Below are positions 23,376 through 36,300 of a stretch of DNA of 64,000 bases, piece after piece. The DNA is from Dipteronia dyeriana (taxonomy: Eukaryota; Streptophyta; Magnoliopsida; Sapindales; Sapindaceae). Each line of letters opens with the position of its first letter. Position 1 is the stretch's first letter. Made by a program: the position numbers and the translations under genes. A model generated the notes under the pieces. The model saw only the letters and a list, made by a program, of their open reading frames with translations, was not told the DNA's origin and did not search any database. The stretch spans positions 69,947,192 through 70,011,191 of the forward strand of contig CM065300.1 in the NCBI GenBank assembly GCA_032871835.1. Reading direction: 5' to 3'.

Positions 23376-24778
23376 GGAGAGCTACAAGCGTTCCTAATGC
23401 CCTGGACCGGATTAATCCCTTCAGGAGGATCGCCTTAACCAAGAGAGCTACAAGCACTCCTGATGCCCTGGACCAGATTAATCCCTCTAGAAGGATCGCC
23501 TTAACCAGGAAAGCTATATAGCACTCATGATGCCCTGGACTGGATTAATCCCTCCGGGAGGACCTTCTTGACCAAGAGAGATACACAGTGGTCATGATGC
23601 CCTGGACCGGATTAATACCTCCAGGAGGATCGCCTTAACCAGAAGAGCTACATAGCACTCATGATGCCCTGGGTCAGATTATTCCCTCCAGGAGAACCAC
23701 CTTGACCAGTAAAGCTACACAGCTCTCCTGATGCCCAGGACCGAATTAATCCCTCAAGGAGGATCACCATGACCAGGAGAGCTACATAGCACTCATGATG
23801 CCTTGACCGGATTAATCTCTCTAGGAGGATCACCTTGACCAGGAGAGTTGTACACCGTGCTCCTAATGCCCTGGATCAGATCAATCCATCCAGGAGGATT
23901 GCCTTGACTAGGAGAGCTACACAGCGCTCTTGATGTCCTAGACCGAATTAATCCCTCTAGGAGGATCGTCTTGACTATGAGAGCTATATGGTACCCCTGA
24001 TGCCCTGGATCGGATTAATCCCTCTAGAAGGATCGTGTTTACCAATAGAGGTACACCGCACTCTTGATGCCCTGGATCGGATCAAACCCATCCAGGAGGA
24101 TCGCCTTGACCGAGAGAGCTACATAACGTTTCTGATGCCCTGGACCGGAGTAATCCCTCCAGGAGGATCGCGTTAACCAGAAGAGCTACACAGCGCTTCT
24201 GATGTCCTAGACCGAATTAATCCCTCTAGGAGGATCGTCTTGACTATGAGAGCTATACGGTACCCCTGATGCCCTGGATCGGATTAATCCCTCTAGAAGG
24301 ATCGTTTTTACCAATAGAGGTACACCGCACTCTTGATGCCCTAGATCGAATCAAACCCATCCAGGAGGATCGCCTTGACCGAGAGAGCTACATAACGTTC
24401 CTGATGCCCTGGACCGGAGTAATCCCTCCAGGAGGATCGCGTTAACCAGAAGAGCTACACCGCGCTCCTGATGCCCTGGACTGGATTAATCTCTATATGA
24501 GGATCGCCTTGACCAGGAGAACTATACAGCACTTCTGATGCCATGGACTAGATTAATCCCTCCAGAAGGATCGCCTTGACCAGGAGAGTTATACACCGCA
24601 CTCTTGATGCCCTAGATAGGATTAATCCCTCCATGAGGATCACCTTGACCAGAAGAGCTATACATCGAGCTCCTGATGCCCTGGATTAGATTAATCCATC
24701 CAGGAGGATCGCCTTGACCAGGAGAGTTACACAGCACTTCTGATGCCCTGGACTGAATTAATCCCTCTATGAGGATCA
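23376..24778. repeat. 67-bp tandem array, about 21 copies, with a 4-unit higher-order repeat
   Basis: The unit holds GATGCCCTGGACCGGATTAA, TCCCTCCAGGAGGATCGC and CTTGACCAGGAGAGCTACA. About 21 landmark positions run from about 23395 to 24740 with a mean period of 67 bases. A block of four units (about 23895-24165) recurs almost unchanged about 269 bases later (24165-24435), recognised by the variant GTCCTAGACCG and TCAAACCCATCC. The array lies close to the 3' LTR, where Tat/Ogre elements typically carry hypervariable tandem repeats. Confidence 0.9.
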
Positions 24779-24789
24779 CTATGGTATTT

Positions 24790-25240
24790 TGACAATGATC
24801 GCCTCGAGACTAGGGATTAGTCGGGGAAGCCCCCTCACTACCCTGATGCTTTAGCTGGGCACCACCCCCGCTAAGAAGAGTCTAGTCCATAAGGTATATT
24901 TGCCTACTAAATCTCGAGGCAGGGGATTAGTCGGGGAAGCCCCCTCACCACCACTGATGCCTTGGTCGGGTTACCACTCACAAGAAAAATCTAAGCGTAA
25001 GCGCATAATTGCCAGCTAGACCACACGACCAGGACAGCCAAACGGCCATTCTGCTGCCTTGGTCGGGCCACCCCTCGCCAAGAAGGATCTAGATGGCATA
25101 GTTGCCTACCAAGATCATTTCTCCAATTCGCCTAAGTAATAGGATTCCTACAACAGGAATGCCAGGTACCCAGATTCGCCAACATGCTTTCGTCTAAGTA
25201 CCATGATTCCTGGAAAAGGAACGCCAGGTACCCATATTGG
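24790..25240. repeat. Short tandem repeats (about 120 bp x3, then about 60 bp x2)
   Basis: GGGGATTAGTCGGGGAAGCC occurs near 24815 and 24912, and GCCTTGGTCGGGC-type sequence recurs near 24960 and 25056. Then ATGATTCCTGGAAAAGGAACGCC and the related GATTCCTACAACAGGAATGCC recur about 60 bases apart (25143, 25203). Confidence 0.65.
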
Positions 25241-25540
25241 CCGCATGAGCCTCATCCCAAACGACCTAGCGGTACGGTTTGTCAAATCTTACCTCTTTTA
25301 CTTATCAGGTTTTATACTGACTAGAATGTTGGAAATTCCAATCAAGGTAATATCTCCATTTACGGTTCGTCACCGCTCATTTATTTTACAGAAATGTCAG
25401 GTACCTTGATTCGCCTAAGTCAAGTGCATTAGGAATGGTCTTCGTTTCAAGTATTGGGTCACCTATAAGAAGCAATAGGAAAATTCTTCAAGCGTTGCAG
25501 ATCTTAACTCCAACCCCAACTATGTACCGGTGTTCAAGTC

Positions 25541-25554
25541 AGTGGGGGACCTGT
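25541..25554 (+). other. Polypurine tract of the nested element
   Basis: CAGTGGGGGACCTG lies directly upstream of the 3' LTR start (TGTTAATAG at 25555). It is the expected plus-strand primer site, confirming rightward orientation. Confidence 0.75.
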
Positions 25555-27578
25555 GTTAATAGCCAAATTTGGCTAGGGACCAAAGAATAATTTTCCATCC
25601 TATTATCACCAGGTAAGCTGACGTACCGAGATATCGTTCACCTTGAGGTATCGAGATTCCCGATATCGATATGCCTGGCGACCTCTCTAAAAGTGAGTCG
25701 AGGTCACCCATCTCCTTTGAGCACCTTACTTTCACCCGAACTCACCGACCTAGCCCCTCAACCTCGTTAAAGTTCCATCATGATCAGAATCGAGCTCCAT
25801 AAGAAGCGTCAGCGTGATCGAATCCAACCCTCAACAGCCAGACTGATACCTCGAGATATCTCGCCTTCAGACTGATACCTCAAAGTACCTTGCCATCCAA
25901 AATGTCCTTCAACCTCTCTAGGAGCAAGCTAACTTATTCATCTAAATTAGAGGACCTCTCCGTCACTAAGCACGTCCAGAATGGCCCTTATACCCTATCG
26001 AGATATGTGTCCAACCCTTCCTAACACAAGAGAAGAAGCTTATAAAAGCTCTAATACGATTGTGAAGAGCCAATACGGTTAAGGCAAGATCTCGGCATGG
26101 TTAAATCAAGTCTCCAATAACAAGATCGGTACTCGAGCGTACCTCGACACCAGATATGCCAAGAGTCACCTCAAATAACCTCCGTGAAGTACCTCGCCAA
26201 AGTGATATACAAAACCTAAGTTCTCCTCCAAACAACATAGGAAGAAAAGGTTTAGTCTCATGACATTTAAGATACCATTAATAAGGTCAACCATATTAAT
26301 GGAGGTAGTCAACCCTATTAACGGAGATAATCAACGCCATTAATAGAAGATCAGTCAACTCTTTAATAACGCTATTAATAAGTCAATTCAATCAATGTTC
26401 CTATGATTACGAGTTGATTGGCTAAATTAATGGAGTTGACAACAAGAAAAGGTAGAAAGAGGAAACAAACACCTTTGCCTCCAAGATATCCTCCACAACC
26501 GATTATTTGGGGTCAACTACATTAAATAGAAAATCTCTCCTATCAAGGAAGGAAGGTGAATGCAGTGATCTTCCTCTTGCATGCCAAGAATGAAAACTAG
26601 TGACACCATGTATAAATAGACTGGATTCGATGCCTAAAATCCATTAGAGATCGGAGGAAGAGATCGCCTATTAAGAGAATATCCAAAATGGATTTCTGAG
26701 AGATCTCATGTTTAATCCAGAGATGGACAAGCCCGAGAGAAGCCTACATTCTTCATCTAAATTCTCCCTACATGATCATTATATGTGTACGTTTACCAAG
26801 AATGTACCAGTATTAGTTAACACTCGATTACTATTGTAAGCTCTCCGGAGCATCTCTACTGTACCACTTGGCCATTTTTGTAAGCTCCTAGAAGCACCGC
26901 TTGATATATATACACAAGGAAGGGTCTTTCTCCTTCCTCTGGATACTACCTTGGGATTTTTCAGCATATGATCATTCGCGATGCTTTTTCCCTTTGGTCA
27001 GTCCACCATTACATAAGACTTGTCTTTCTCCTATTTATCTCCTGTATTATGCATGTATGTATGTGTGTGAGCTAGATTCCTACCTCACTGGACCTAGCGC
27101 TCTTATCCACCTATCTGTTTGCCAAGTCGCTTGTCAAGATGAGGAGAAACCACCCAGACCCGTTTGAAGAGAGTCGAGGAGCTCTCTTGCACCCTCTCTG
27201 TGGGAGCGGACAAGGATCCGACACCGAAGCTAAATGAGCCCCCTCTTTACACGGTATTTAGGTCGGGAAACTATAGAAAGAAACCAAGGATCAGGACTAG
27301 GACCGAGACCGGGGACCAGGATCAGGACTAGGACCGAGACCGAGACCGGGGACCAGGATCAGCCCTTTTGCACCAGTATGGGAACCTCAAGCCACCCATA
27401 TCTCCTCTATATGCACAAAGCCCGACGGGCGAGATGACTTGTCCCCTACCTACCGCTTCATCCTTCATATTCATACGAGATTACCAAAGTACAAGGTACC
27501 TACCCGCCACAGCTTACTGGGTTGTGGCTCAAGGGTGTTAACTGGAATTGCTCACTTTGAGCGAATTTTAGGTTAACA
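25555..27578 (+). repeat. 3' LTR of the nested element (2.02 kb, uninterrupted)
   Basis: TGTTAATAGCC at the start and GGTTAACA at the end. It aligns with the 5' LTR segments at 11299, 13645 and 16739 and serves as the reference that shows where LTRs B and C entered. It holds a local duplication of CAGGACTAGGACCGAGACCG-type sequence near 27290-27350, which explains most of the length difference. Confidence 0.9.
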
Positions 27579-27583
27579 ATAAG

Positions 27584-30346
27584 GAATATATAAGGAATCA
27601 ATTCAATTATTTATCTTCTCAACCAACTATAAGCATACACTAATTTAATTGAACACTTTTCTTTTTCTTTTTTCTTTTTACAAATTCGACATGAACCACA
27701 TTGTAGGATTTTTTTTTTTTGAACTTCATCTTTTTTCAAAACAAGATCCAAAAGGCCACACACAGACAAACATAGTATAACAGAGCAAAAACAAGGCCAG
27801 AGCAAAAACGACCAAAATGGAGAGCCAAGAGCCCACTACACCCAAAGCTAAAAGAGAAAGCACACCAAGTAAAGAATAACACCCAGAAAGCAAAGGCATC
27901 AAGAATCTCCCCAAACCACAAAATCCACACACAAGCTTAGCCCTTCTTAAGCTCTTATTGCAGCAAATGTAAAGTAATTTCCAAATCACATAACAAAAAT
28001 AGAAAAGGATTGAAAATAAACTAAAAATAAAGAAATAATTACCTTAGATTTTTATATGAGATTATAGCCAGGTGTTGTCGTCGTTGGTTTTGAGGATCTC
28101 ACAATCAAAAACACTCTCCAAAAACATGATATTTCTTGTCAAAGACACAAGGAAGCACAAATTTTGGAGTGTGGACAGTTAAGGAGCTCGTGCCATCATT
28201 AACCAAAATCTCGACAAAAAAAATCGTTGGATTACCTGATCGATTGGAAGAAACTGAAGAGGAAGAGTCACGGAAGAGACGACAACGACGAATTTCGTAG
28301 GATTCAAAGAAAATTATCATCGATTTTGAAAAGGATAGGGTTTTTTTCTCTCCTACATTGTCGTGAAAAATTTAGGTTTCAAAAACCCCAAATTGAAAAT
28401 CAGATTTCAAAACTAAATAATGTTAAGGACAATTTTGTCTTTTAATAAAATCATAAGGTTATTTTAGGTATTTTATAAAATCTGAATTTACTTGGGAAAT
28501 AAGCATCTTAGTATAAATCAGCTTATATGACAAACAATTTGAGAAATAATCAATTTTATATAATTTACCAAACACTTTTTGGATCATAGATTATGAAATA
28601 AGTGATTATTTCATAATCTTAAGCAATCCCAAACGTAACCGAAATCAGTATGTTCTTAAGCTCTCCAACATCAAAGGGCGGAAAGGTTATAGGATTTCAT
28701 GGAAGAAGCGACCATGTGATTGTGTACGTTTGTTTCTTTCCATTGTTTGCAGGTATATGCCATTGTTTATGTTCGTTTCTTCAAATAAGGACAATGTACG
28801 TATGTTTGCATGTGTACGTATGTATGGTACGTCATTGTTGCTTCTACTTCTGTCTAGTCAGTATTATGTTACTTATGTATTATTTCAAGTCTACTTAATT
28901 TGCAATTTCTTCTCACTTAATTTATATGGGTATGTTTTGCGAGCGTTCAAAAATCTTCTACCACTTTATACTCCCTTACTTTTAATAACTTAAGTTTTAA
29001 TAATACCTGAAGTGTTATTATGACAAAAACAACCATAAAACATACTTACCAAAATAATTCTCATGTTATACTTATTATGTACTTCTTAGACTTATTTTGT
29101 AATTTTTAAGATTTATTTTATAGTTTTTGAGAATTTTTAAAAATTTTGTACAATTTCTGAGAATTATTGGACAAAAATGAGATTTTACTAATTTTATTTT
29201 TTCAACGAAGACCTCCATTAGAGCTCAAACAATTCACCTCCAATAGAAGTCTTGACCTCCGTTGGAGATTTGTTCCATCTCCATTGATGGATGTCCTCCA
29301 TCAACCTCTATCAATGAAGGTTTGTTTTTTTTTTAAAAAAAAAAACTTAAAATAGCACAAAATATTTTTTTTCCGAATTCCACTCCAACTCTCATCTTTT
29401 TCAAACATAAATTGTCTTCCAAAATTGTTATGTGTAATTTTTTAACAGCATTTTTTATTAAATGATTTTATTATGTTGTATTAAATTTCTATATTGAACT
29501 TTTTTTTCCTTATATCATTATATAGATGAAGAACTGGAAACCTTTGTTATTTCTTTTAACAAAACTGTCTTTGTTATTATTATATTTTAAAAAAAATTCT
29601 AATATTCTATGGTAATTTGATGAATAAATAAAAGGTAATTTAAGTAGTCGGTGGTTGGTTTAATTTGTAAAAAAAATAGAAAAAACATACCAATTATAAT
29701 GGCTCTAAAGTTGATGTAGAAAAATAAATATTTTCCACATACCACGTTATAAAGAGAATGAGTTGATAAGGTGGATTGGAAGACTAATTCTAGAACTCCT
29801 GTTTTGTTGAGTTCACTTTTACTCACCCATCCCATCCCATCCCATCCCGTATGGATGATATGTGTCTAGAAAAGGATAAATTTATCTTAAAAGATAAATT
29901 TAACCCCTACATGGATATATATCATCCATACGGAAAAGATAACGTTCACTCACCCTCAAAGGGGTTACAAAAAATGGACTCTATTTTGTTTGGAAAAAAA
30001 AGATTGCAAATGTAAAGTAGATTTTAATAAATTCAATACACGTGAATATTTTGCCTTGTATCCTTCAAATTCAATGTCCAAGGTAAATGCATTAATTAAT
30101 GAATTGCTTACGAAGCCTACTACCTCATCTGCTAAAATGCAAACAAGGAGACATGATATCTCATGTCATCCTATTGGGTGTACATATTCTTTGACAGTAC
30201 AAGGAAACATGATTGTCTTATGTTCCATTACATGTGCCCATTGAATTTAATTGTTAAAAAGAGATTATAGGATACAATTACAGACTAATAATCAGGATCA
30301 AAACCAGGTTTACAATAATGAAGATAACAACAACGCTGCCACCCTC
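27584..30346. other. Intergenic region, no supported gene
   Basis: AT-rich, with short motif-less open frames on both strands. The stretch about 28490-28640 ends in TTACCAAACACTTTTTGG and CCCAAACGTAACC, which look like the right part of a TIR element. I could not find its left end. A hairpin lies at 29847-29933. It also holds downstream flanking sequence of the AHA1-type gene. Confidence 0.5.
29847..29933. repeat. Perfect 15-bp inverted repeat forming an 87-bp hairpin
   Basis: CCGTATGGATGATAT (29847-29861) is exactly reverse-complemented at 29919-29933. The loop contains GATAAATTTATCTT and AAGATAAATTTA, so it can also pair with itself. Similar TTCACT...CTCACCC sequence flanks both sides (about 29812-29828 and 29943-29954). 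It could be a small foldback element or a hairpin RNA locus. Confidence 0.7.
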
Positions 30347-33300
30347 CTACCTATCTTTAAGTTCCTGCTCAAACTGAACTAATTTTTCACGGACGGGAGA
30401 TAAAAACAGCTTCAAATCCTGGCTGATCTGAAACTTATCTGGTTGCAAAAGATCCTTTTCCTCACTAAGCCGTACTTGCATCTACAATGTAAATAATAAT
30501 ATTAGCATTACTGTGGCAAAGAACATGCATGCCCAAATACAAAATACCTAACACATTTTATTATGTTCTCATTATGGTAAATAATGAGCTCACTATTCAA
30601 GAATAGCTTTGTGGTTAAACAAAAATAAACAACATTTTGAACATTAACTTGGCCTTAAAAAATTCTTTAATCAAATGAACATGATATCCTTTGGCTCGTC
30701 TGACTTGAACTTGACCAAAGTTTAGATTATTCAAACAAACCTGTTCTCAGGCTGGGAACTTGGATTCAAGGAGTCAGACAGTGCATAACTGACTGCACTC
30801 AACCCAGCCACAATGTTCTCCACCGGCTGGATGCTGATGCATCAAGGCTTTCTTTTAAATGACACCGCCTTCTGGCAATGAGGCAGTGAGGTGGTGACTT
30901 GAGGCGGTGCCGTTTCATTTTGGTTTTGGGCGTGAACGGTGAGTTTTGGATCCGTTTTGAGATTTTCTTTTTCTCAAAACTCACTGCTTTGAGCTTGTCT
31001 AAATTAGAACTAATTTATTTAATAAAAAACCCTAACAGCCCCCACTCACACTAGATCAAACAATCAAGACCACTGCTTCAAAAATAAAAAGGCAGACACC
31101 TCCTCTGCTTCAAATCTCACATGTTCAGCCCCAGCCTCCACTCGATTAAATCTCACGGCCTCTAACACTCGATCAAGTATATCAAAACCCTATGGCCCAA
31201 AAGGTATTCATTTTTTCTCCTCTTTTTCGCATTCCGCCAACCTCATCATATATATAGTTTTGTATTTTGTCAAAATGATACAATATTTTAGTTTTATGTT
31301 TTTCATTATTTTACATTATTTTATATTTCTAAATTGAGGCGTCCGCCTCGCCTCACTAGGACGAAACGCCTCACGCTTTATAAAGCATTTCCTAGCCAAG
31401 CCCAATTTAATGTTCAAAAGCCTAAATCGAAAAGTTAACTTTCTGTGAAACAAGTAACCACTTGTGTTTCCTATAATAATCAGCAGAATCAGGGATTCTG
31501 AAATTACAATCTAAAATCAACCAAATTTTTACATATGTACGTACACAGAAACATATAAATCAGTTTATGAATCAATCTCTGTGAAAGACCTTCACCCATT
31601 GACCACAAGGGGATTTCTTTCTCATTTACCCTATGCATAGAAATAGGAGTTTATATATATCAAGAGGGTTAATATATCAAGAACTTTTTAAAATAAAACT
31701 CTTTGTTATTAGTGTTGGTCTAAATTCCAACAAGTGAGAATATGGGTACGATGGAAGTAATAAGATAGGCTTTCTCCTAGGTTTAACAACTTCTATATAG
31801 ACTTGTTAAAAAACATTTTTCAAAACATCACGTGAAAAAGAAGTTTCAAGGATGCCAGCAATCAAACTCTAATGCTTGAGTACGGAAAAAAACCAATACA
31901 AAAAAAAAAAACAGAAACAAAAAAACAGAAAACAAACAAAAAAAAAAACTACAACTCCACTCTTTTTAAATCAAGAGGTTTTGTCTAGGGGTCGGCAGGG
32001 TTCAGTTTCATGCCAAACTAAACTGAACCATCAAACTTTCGGTTTTAAAAAATCGGAACTGAACAGACCAAAAGGTTATTTACAGAACCTAACCGAACAG
32101 GTTGCAGGTCAGTTCGGTTAAATATGAGGGGCCCTATCGGGCATTTGGGCTAACCGGTTCACACATGCAAAAAAATAATAATAATAATAAGAGATGAGAG
32201 ACAGAGACCAGAGCATAGAAAACAGTCATGGGTAGAATATGTGAGAGAGTGAGAGAGAGAGAGAGAGCAGTTAGGATATTTTACCCTATTTAGGAACAAA
32301 CTGAAATTGAACCGAAAACATTCGGTCCCCTATGTAAGGAACCAAACCGTACCAAAAATGGGTACAAAACCAAACCATACACATTAATTTTGATTCGATT
32401 TGGGTCTGAAAGGTTCGTGTTTTTATGCCCACCCCTAGGTTTGTCACTATAAACACTGATCTGATTTGAACCTCAAAGCTAGATCACCACCTACAACCTC
32501 ACCAACAACCTTTGACCATCTTCTCTCTTGCGTTGCGTGATAGCCTTTGTGTTGATAAAGGTCTTTTACCAAAGTTTAAATAGAGTTAAACCCAAGAGCA
32601 AGTCCATCTCATTACTGACATTGTACCCACATTCCTACTAACTTTTGGTATTGACATGAAAACCAGTATCATAAATATAAGTTTGGAAATTGGAAGTATG
32701 TCAATTGATTATTGTTTTTATGAATATTTGCTAATCATAATAACTATCTTTTTATAAACTTTATATCTAATCAAATTTCATAATTAGAAATTATAGTTAC
32801 CATAAATATAAAATAGAAATAGAAACTTAAGCACATGCCTTGCATGTGCCACCAAACCTAGTTGACATAAAAACCAATATCAGCACATAAATTTAATAGA
32901 ACCGCCGGGCCATTTTACAAAGTTAAAGTGAGGGTAGTGTTAAAATCTCATACAAGTTTTAACATTTTCAGCTGATTCAGAATCCTTACAAGAGGCTCAA
33001 AGAGGACAAGAGGCCCTCTTGGCCCACAGTATAATCACTATGTTTATGATATGATACTGTTAGACCACAGGTGCGTTTTACCTATTCTAGAAGGAAGGGT
33101 AAAGCGGGAAACATCAATTAAGGTGCTGGCAACAGGTGGTGAGTTGGATGGGAGCCAATAGGCAAATAGACGGTTGTTTTTTGTGTGCTGTGAGGGACGA
33201 AATAATTCTGTTAGGAATTCTGTTAGATGAAGGTTGTGAGAGTATACATTAACAGCCATGGTGCTGTAATTAGGCATGGGGAGAAATCATATGTAAAGAG

Positions 33301-36300
33301 CTCAGCTCTAATGGAGAGACAAGCCTCTCGAATGCTTGATTCTACACTGTTTGGCACCAAAGTTTATAAATAAAAAGCTCACAATTCCTTTATTTCATCA
33401 AATACTGTTTCTTTACAATTCTTTCTACAATTTACTTTACACATTCTCTGTTACAAATTCCAAGTTCTATCAAACCTGGTATCAGAGCAGTTTTTTCTTG
33501 GGACAATGGCAAACAGAAACGTGCAATCTCGGATGGATACCATGGAAGAAGCAGTCGGAACAGTGAGGGAAGATTTACAGTGGGAGGTGAGGACTATTAA
33601 AGATGAGATAATGGCCATGAATAAGCGATTCGATCATCTTCACAAAATGCAAGAAGAGGCTGCCAGAGTTGCCACGTCCTCATCGGGAAAAGGGAAGGAA
33701 TCAACCAGCCATGTTCCGACAGTTGGAGGCCCAGAGATAGGAGTGACGTCTGGATCCGAAGGAACCTCAAGTGTTTTTGAGCACCGGCAAGATTTCCGTT
33801 TTAGAAAACTCGAAATGCCAATATTCAATGGGACAAATCCGGATGGATGGATCTTGATGGCAGAGCGTTATTTTTCGTTGGAGAAGTTTAACAATGAAGA
33901 AAAGTTGGAGGCATCGGTCATCGGATTCGAAGGAGATGCTTTGTTGTAGTATCAATGGGAGCACAAAAAGAAACCTATGGTTTTATGGGAGGAGATGAAG
34001 CTCTTGATATTGAAACAATTTCGATCCACTCAAGAAGGATCACTCCACGAACAATTTATGGCTTTGCGACAACAAGGGACAGTGAAGGAATATAAGAGAA
34101 AATTCATTGAATTTCTGGCACTACTTGACAACGTCTCAGATGAGATAACATTGAGTCAATTCATTAATGGACTTAACCCTGACATTCGAAATGAGCTGAG
34201 AGTGTTAGATCCCATTAATTTGGGTCAGGCAATGGATTTGGCCGAAAGGATTGAGAGTAAGTCGTTGGCCATAGGAACACTGAAATTGAGTGGGGGGTAT
34301 TCAGCGATAAAGGGGGGCGGGTATGCGTGACCAGTTTCATTCCCAATAGGAGTTCCACGACCCACGCACAGAGGAACCCTACCTTCAGTAAAACCCTACG
34401 GCAACTTGCGGAGGCTCACGGATTCTGAATTCCAACTCAAACGCACTCACGGTCTCTGTTATAGGTGTGACGATAAATGGTTGCCAGGTCACAAATGTAA
34501 GAAGGAGCTGAATGTGCTAATAACCCACGACGAGGAGGACGATGAAGAGCCGAAAGAAGAGTCGGTGATGGTTGACAAACCAGTTTTGGAGGCGGCGGAA
34601 ATCTCAGAATTTACAGAGGCAATCGAGGTATCTCTCAACTCGGTGGTGGGCTTGATGATGCCAAAAACCATGAAAATGAAAGGGATTGTCGGTGAGCAGC
34701 AGGTGGTCATCTTGATCGATCACGGCGCTACCCACAATTTCATCTCGACAAATTTGGTTCAGGAATTGAAGCTCCCCATTACAAGAACAGAGACTTACGG
34801 AGTCACTATGGGAACCGAGGATTCGGTAAAAGGTGAGGGGATCTGTAAAGGAGTCACACTGCACCTCCAAGGGATCAACATCGTGGAGGATTTTTTGCCT
34901 TTGAGTTTGGGAAGTTCGGACGTAATTTTGGGAATTCAATGGCTGGCAACATTGGGCATGACTCATACAAACTGGAAACTACAGGTGATGAAGTTTCAAT
35001 TGGGCAACAAAATGGTGACTCTACGAGGCGATCCTTCACTCGGAAAAACTTTGGTGTCTCTGAAGGCAATGATGAGAACTTGTAAGCATGAAGGAGGGTT
35101 ACTGGTAGAGCTTCACCAGGTAACAATTCCAGTTCAAACTTCTATTGTTCCTGAATTCTTAATTCATGTGGTGGAAAAATATGCAAATGTCTTTCAAATG
35201 CCTACTGGTTTGCCTCCTACCCGCGGCCGAGAGCATTCGATCTTGCTCAAGGATGGAACCCCTCCAATTAGTGTGTGGCCATATCGGTATCCGCAGTTCC
35301 AGAAGGATGAAATAGAGCAGTTAATTCTCGAAATGTTGGCTACTGGTATTATACAAGTTAGTAGCAGTCCATTCTCCAGTCCAATGTTAGTGGTTAAGAA
35401 GAAAGATGGATCGTGGAGATTTTGTATGGATTATAGGGCTTTAAACAAGGCAACCGTTTCCGACAAGTACCCAATCTCAATCATCGATGAACTCTTGGAT
35501 GAGCTCCATGGTGCGCAGATTTTTTCGAAGCTTGATCTTAAGTCGGGATATCACCAAATCCGACTCAATCCTGCAGATGTTCCGAAAACAGCTTTTCGAA
35601 CCCATGATGGACACTATGAGTTCCTCGTTATGCCGTTTGGGTTGACAAACGCACCCGCTACCTTTCAATCATCGATGAACGACGTGTTCCGACCATTCTT
35701 AAGGAAGTTTGTATTGGTTTTCTTCGACGACATTCTCATTTACAGCCGTGATGAGAAATCACACATAGAACACCTCGGAGTGGTGTTAGAGGTGTTACAA
35801 GACCATAGACTTTATGCCAATCTAAAGAAGTGTGAATTTGGGCAACTTCAAGTTGCATATCTCGGTCACATTATTTCCGGGGAAGGTGGGGCAGCCGACC
35901 CTAGTAAGGTTCACGCAATGATCTCATCGCCTACTCCCTCCACACTTAAGAAACTCCGGGGATTTTTCGGACTAACAGGCTATTATCGTAAGTTTGTGGC
36001 AAATTATGCTCGGATCGCGTTACCATTAACGGAGCAACTCAAGAAAGATAAATTTGGGTGGAATGACAGAGCTGAGAAAGCTTTTATAGAATTAAAACAA
36101 GATATGGCTCAAGTACCCATATTAGCTATGCCGGATTTCTCTCAACCATTTGTAATCGAGACAGATGCTTCGGGTTTTGGTCTTGGGGCGGTTATAATAC
36201 AAGGGCAGCGGCCAATCGCCTTTTATAGCCATACTTTGGGTGTCCAAGCTCGACTCAAGCCAATTTACGAGAAAGAACTCATGGCGATTGTTTTTGCCAT

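Larger units (their letters stand above)
11299..27578 (+). mobile_element. Nested 16.3-kb Tat/Ogre-like LTR element without gag-pol
   Basis: Paired LTRs (11299-17882, interrupted, and 25555-27578) start TGTTAATAGC and end GGTTAACA. A perfect 5-bp target duplication, ATAAG, lies at 11294-11298 and 27579-27583. A PBS-like site follows the 5' LTR, and a purine-rich tract (CAGTGGGGGACC) precedes the 3' LTR, so the element points right. Its interior (17883-25554) shows no gag, protease, RT or integrase. It holds a 145-bp tandem array, an antisense coiled-coil ORF remnant and a 67-bp tandem array close to the 3' LTR. Tandem repeats near the 3' end and antisense additional ORFs are known features of the Tat/Ogre lineage, so I infer a non-autonomous Tat derivative. 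Three other LTR-type insertions (B, C, D) entered later. Confidence 0.85.

Noticed and set aside
23376..24778. Regularly spaced repeats that might suggest a CRISPR array
   Set aside because: Units are head-to-tail 67-bp repeats without unique spacers, inside a plant LTR element. This is a tandem satellite-like array.
28490..28640. Possible hAT-type MITE ending CCCAAACGTAACC
   Set aside because: Only one end is recognisable, so it is mentioned only as part of the intergenic region.
30860..31400. GAGGCGGTG / GCCTCGCCTC words inside intron 5, possibly a tRNA-like or TIR element
   Set aside because: No A/B boxes, paired termini or target duplication could be identified.
34489..35126. Minus-strand open frames in the chromovirus
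   Set aside because: Shadows of the strongly coding plus-strand pol.
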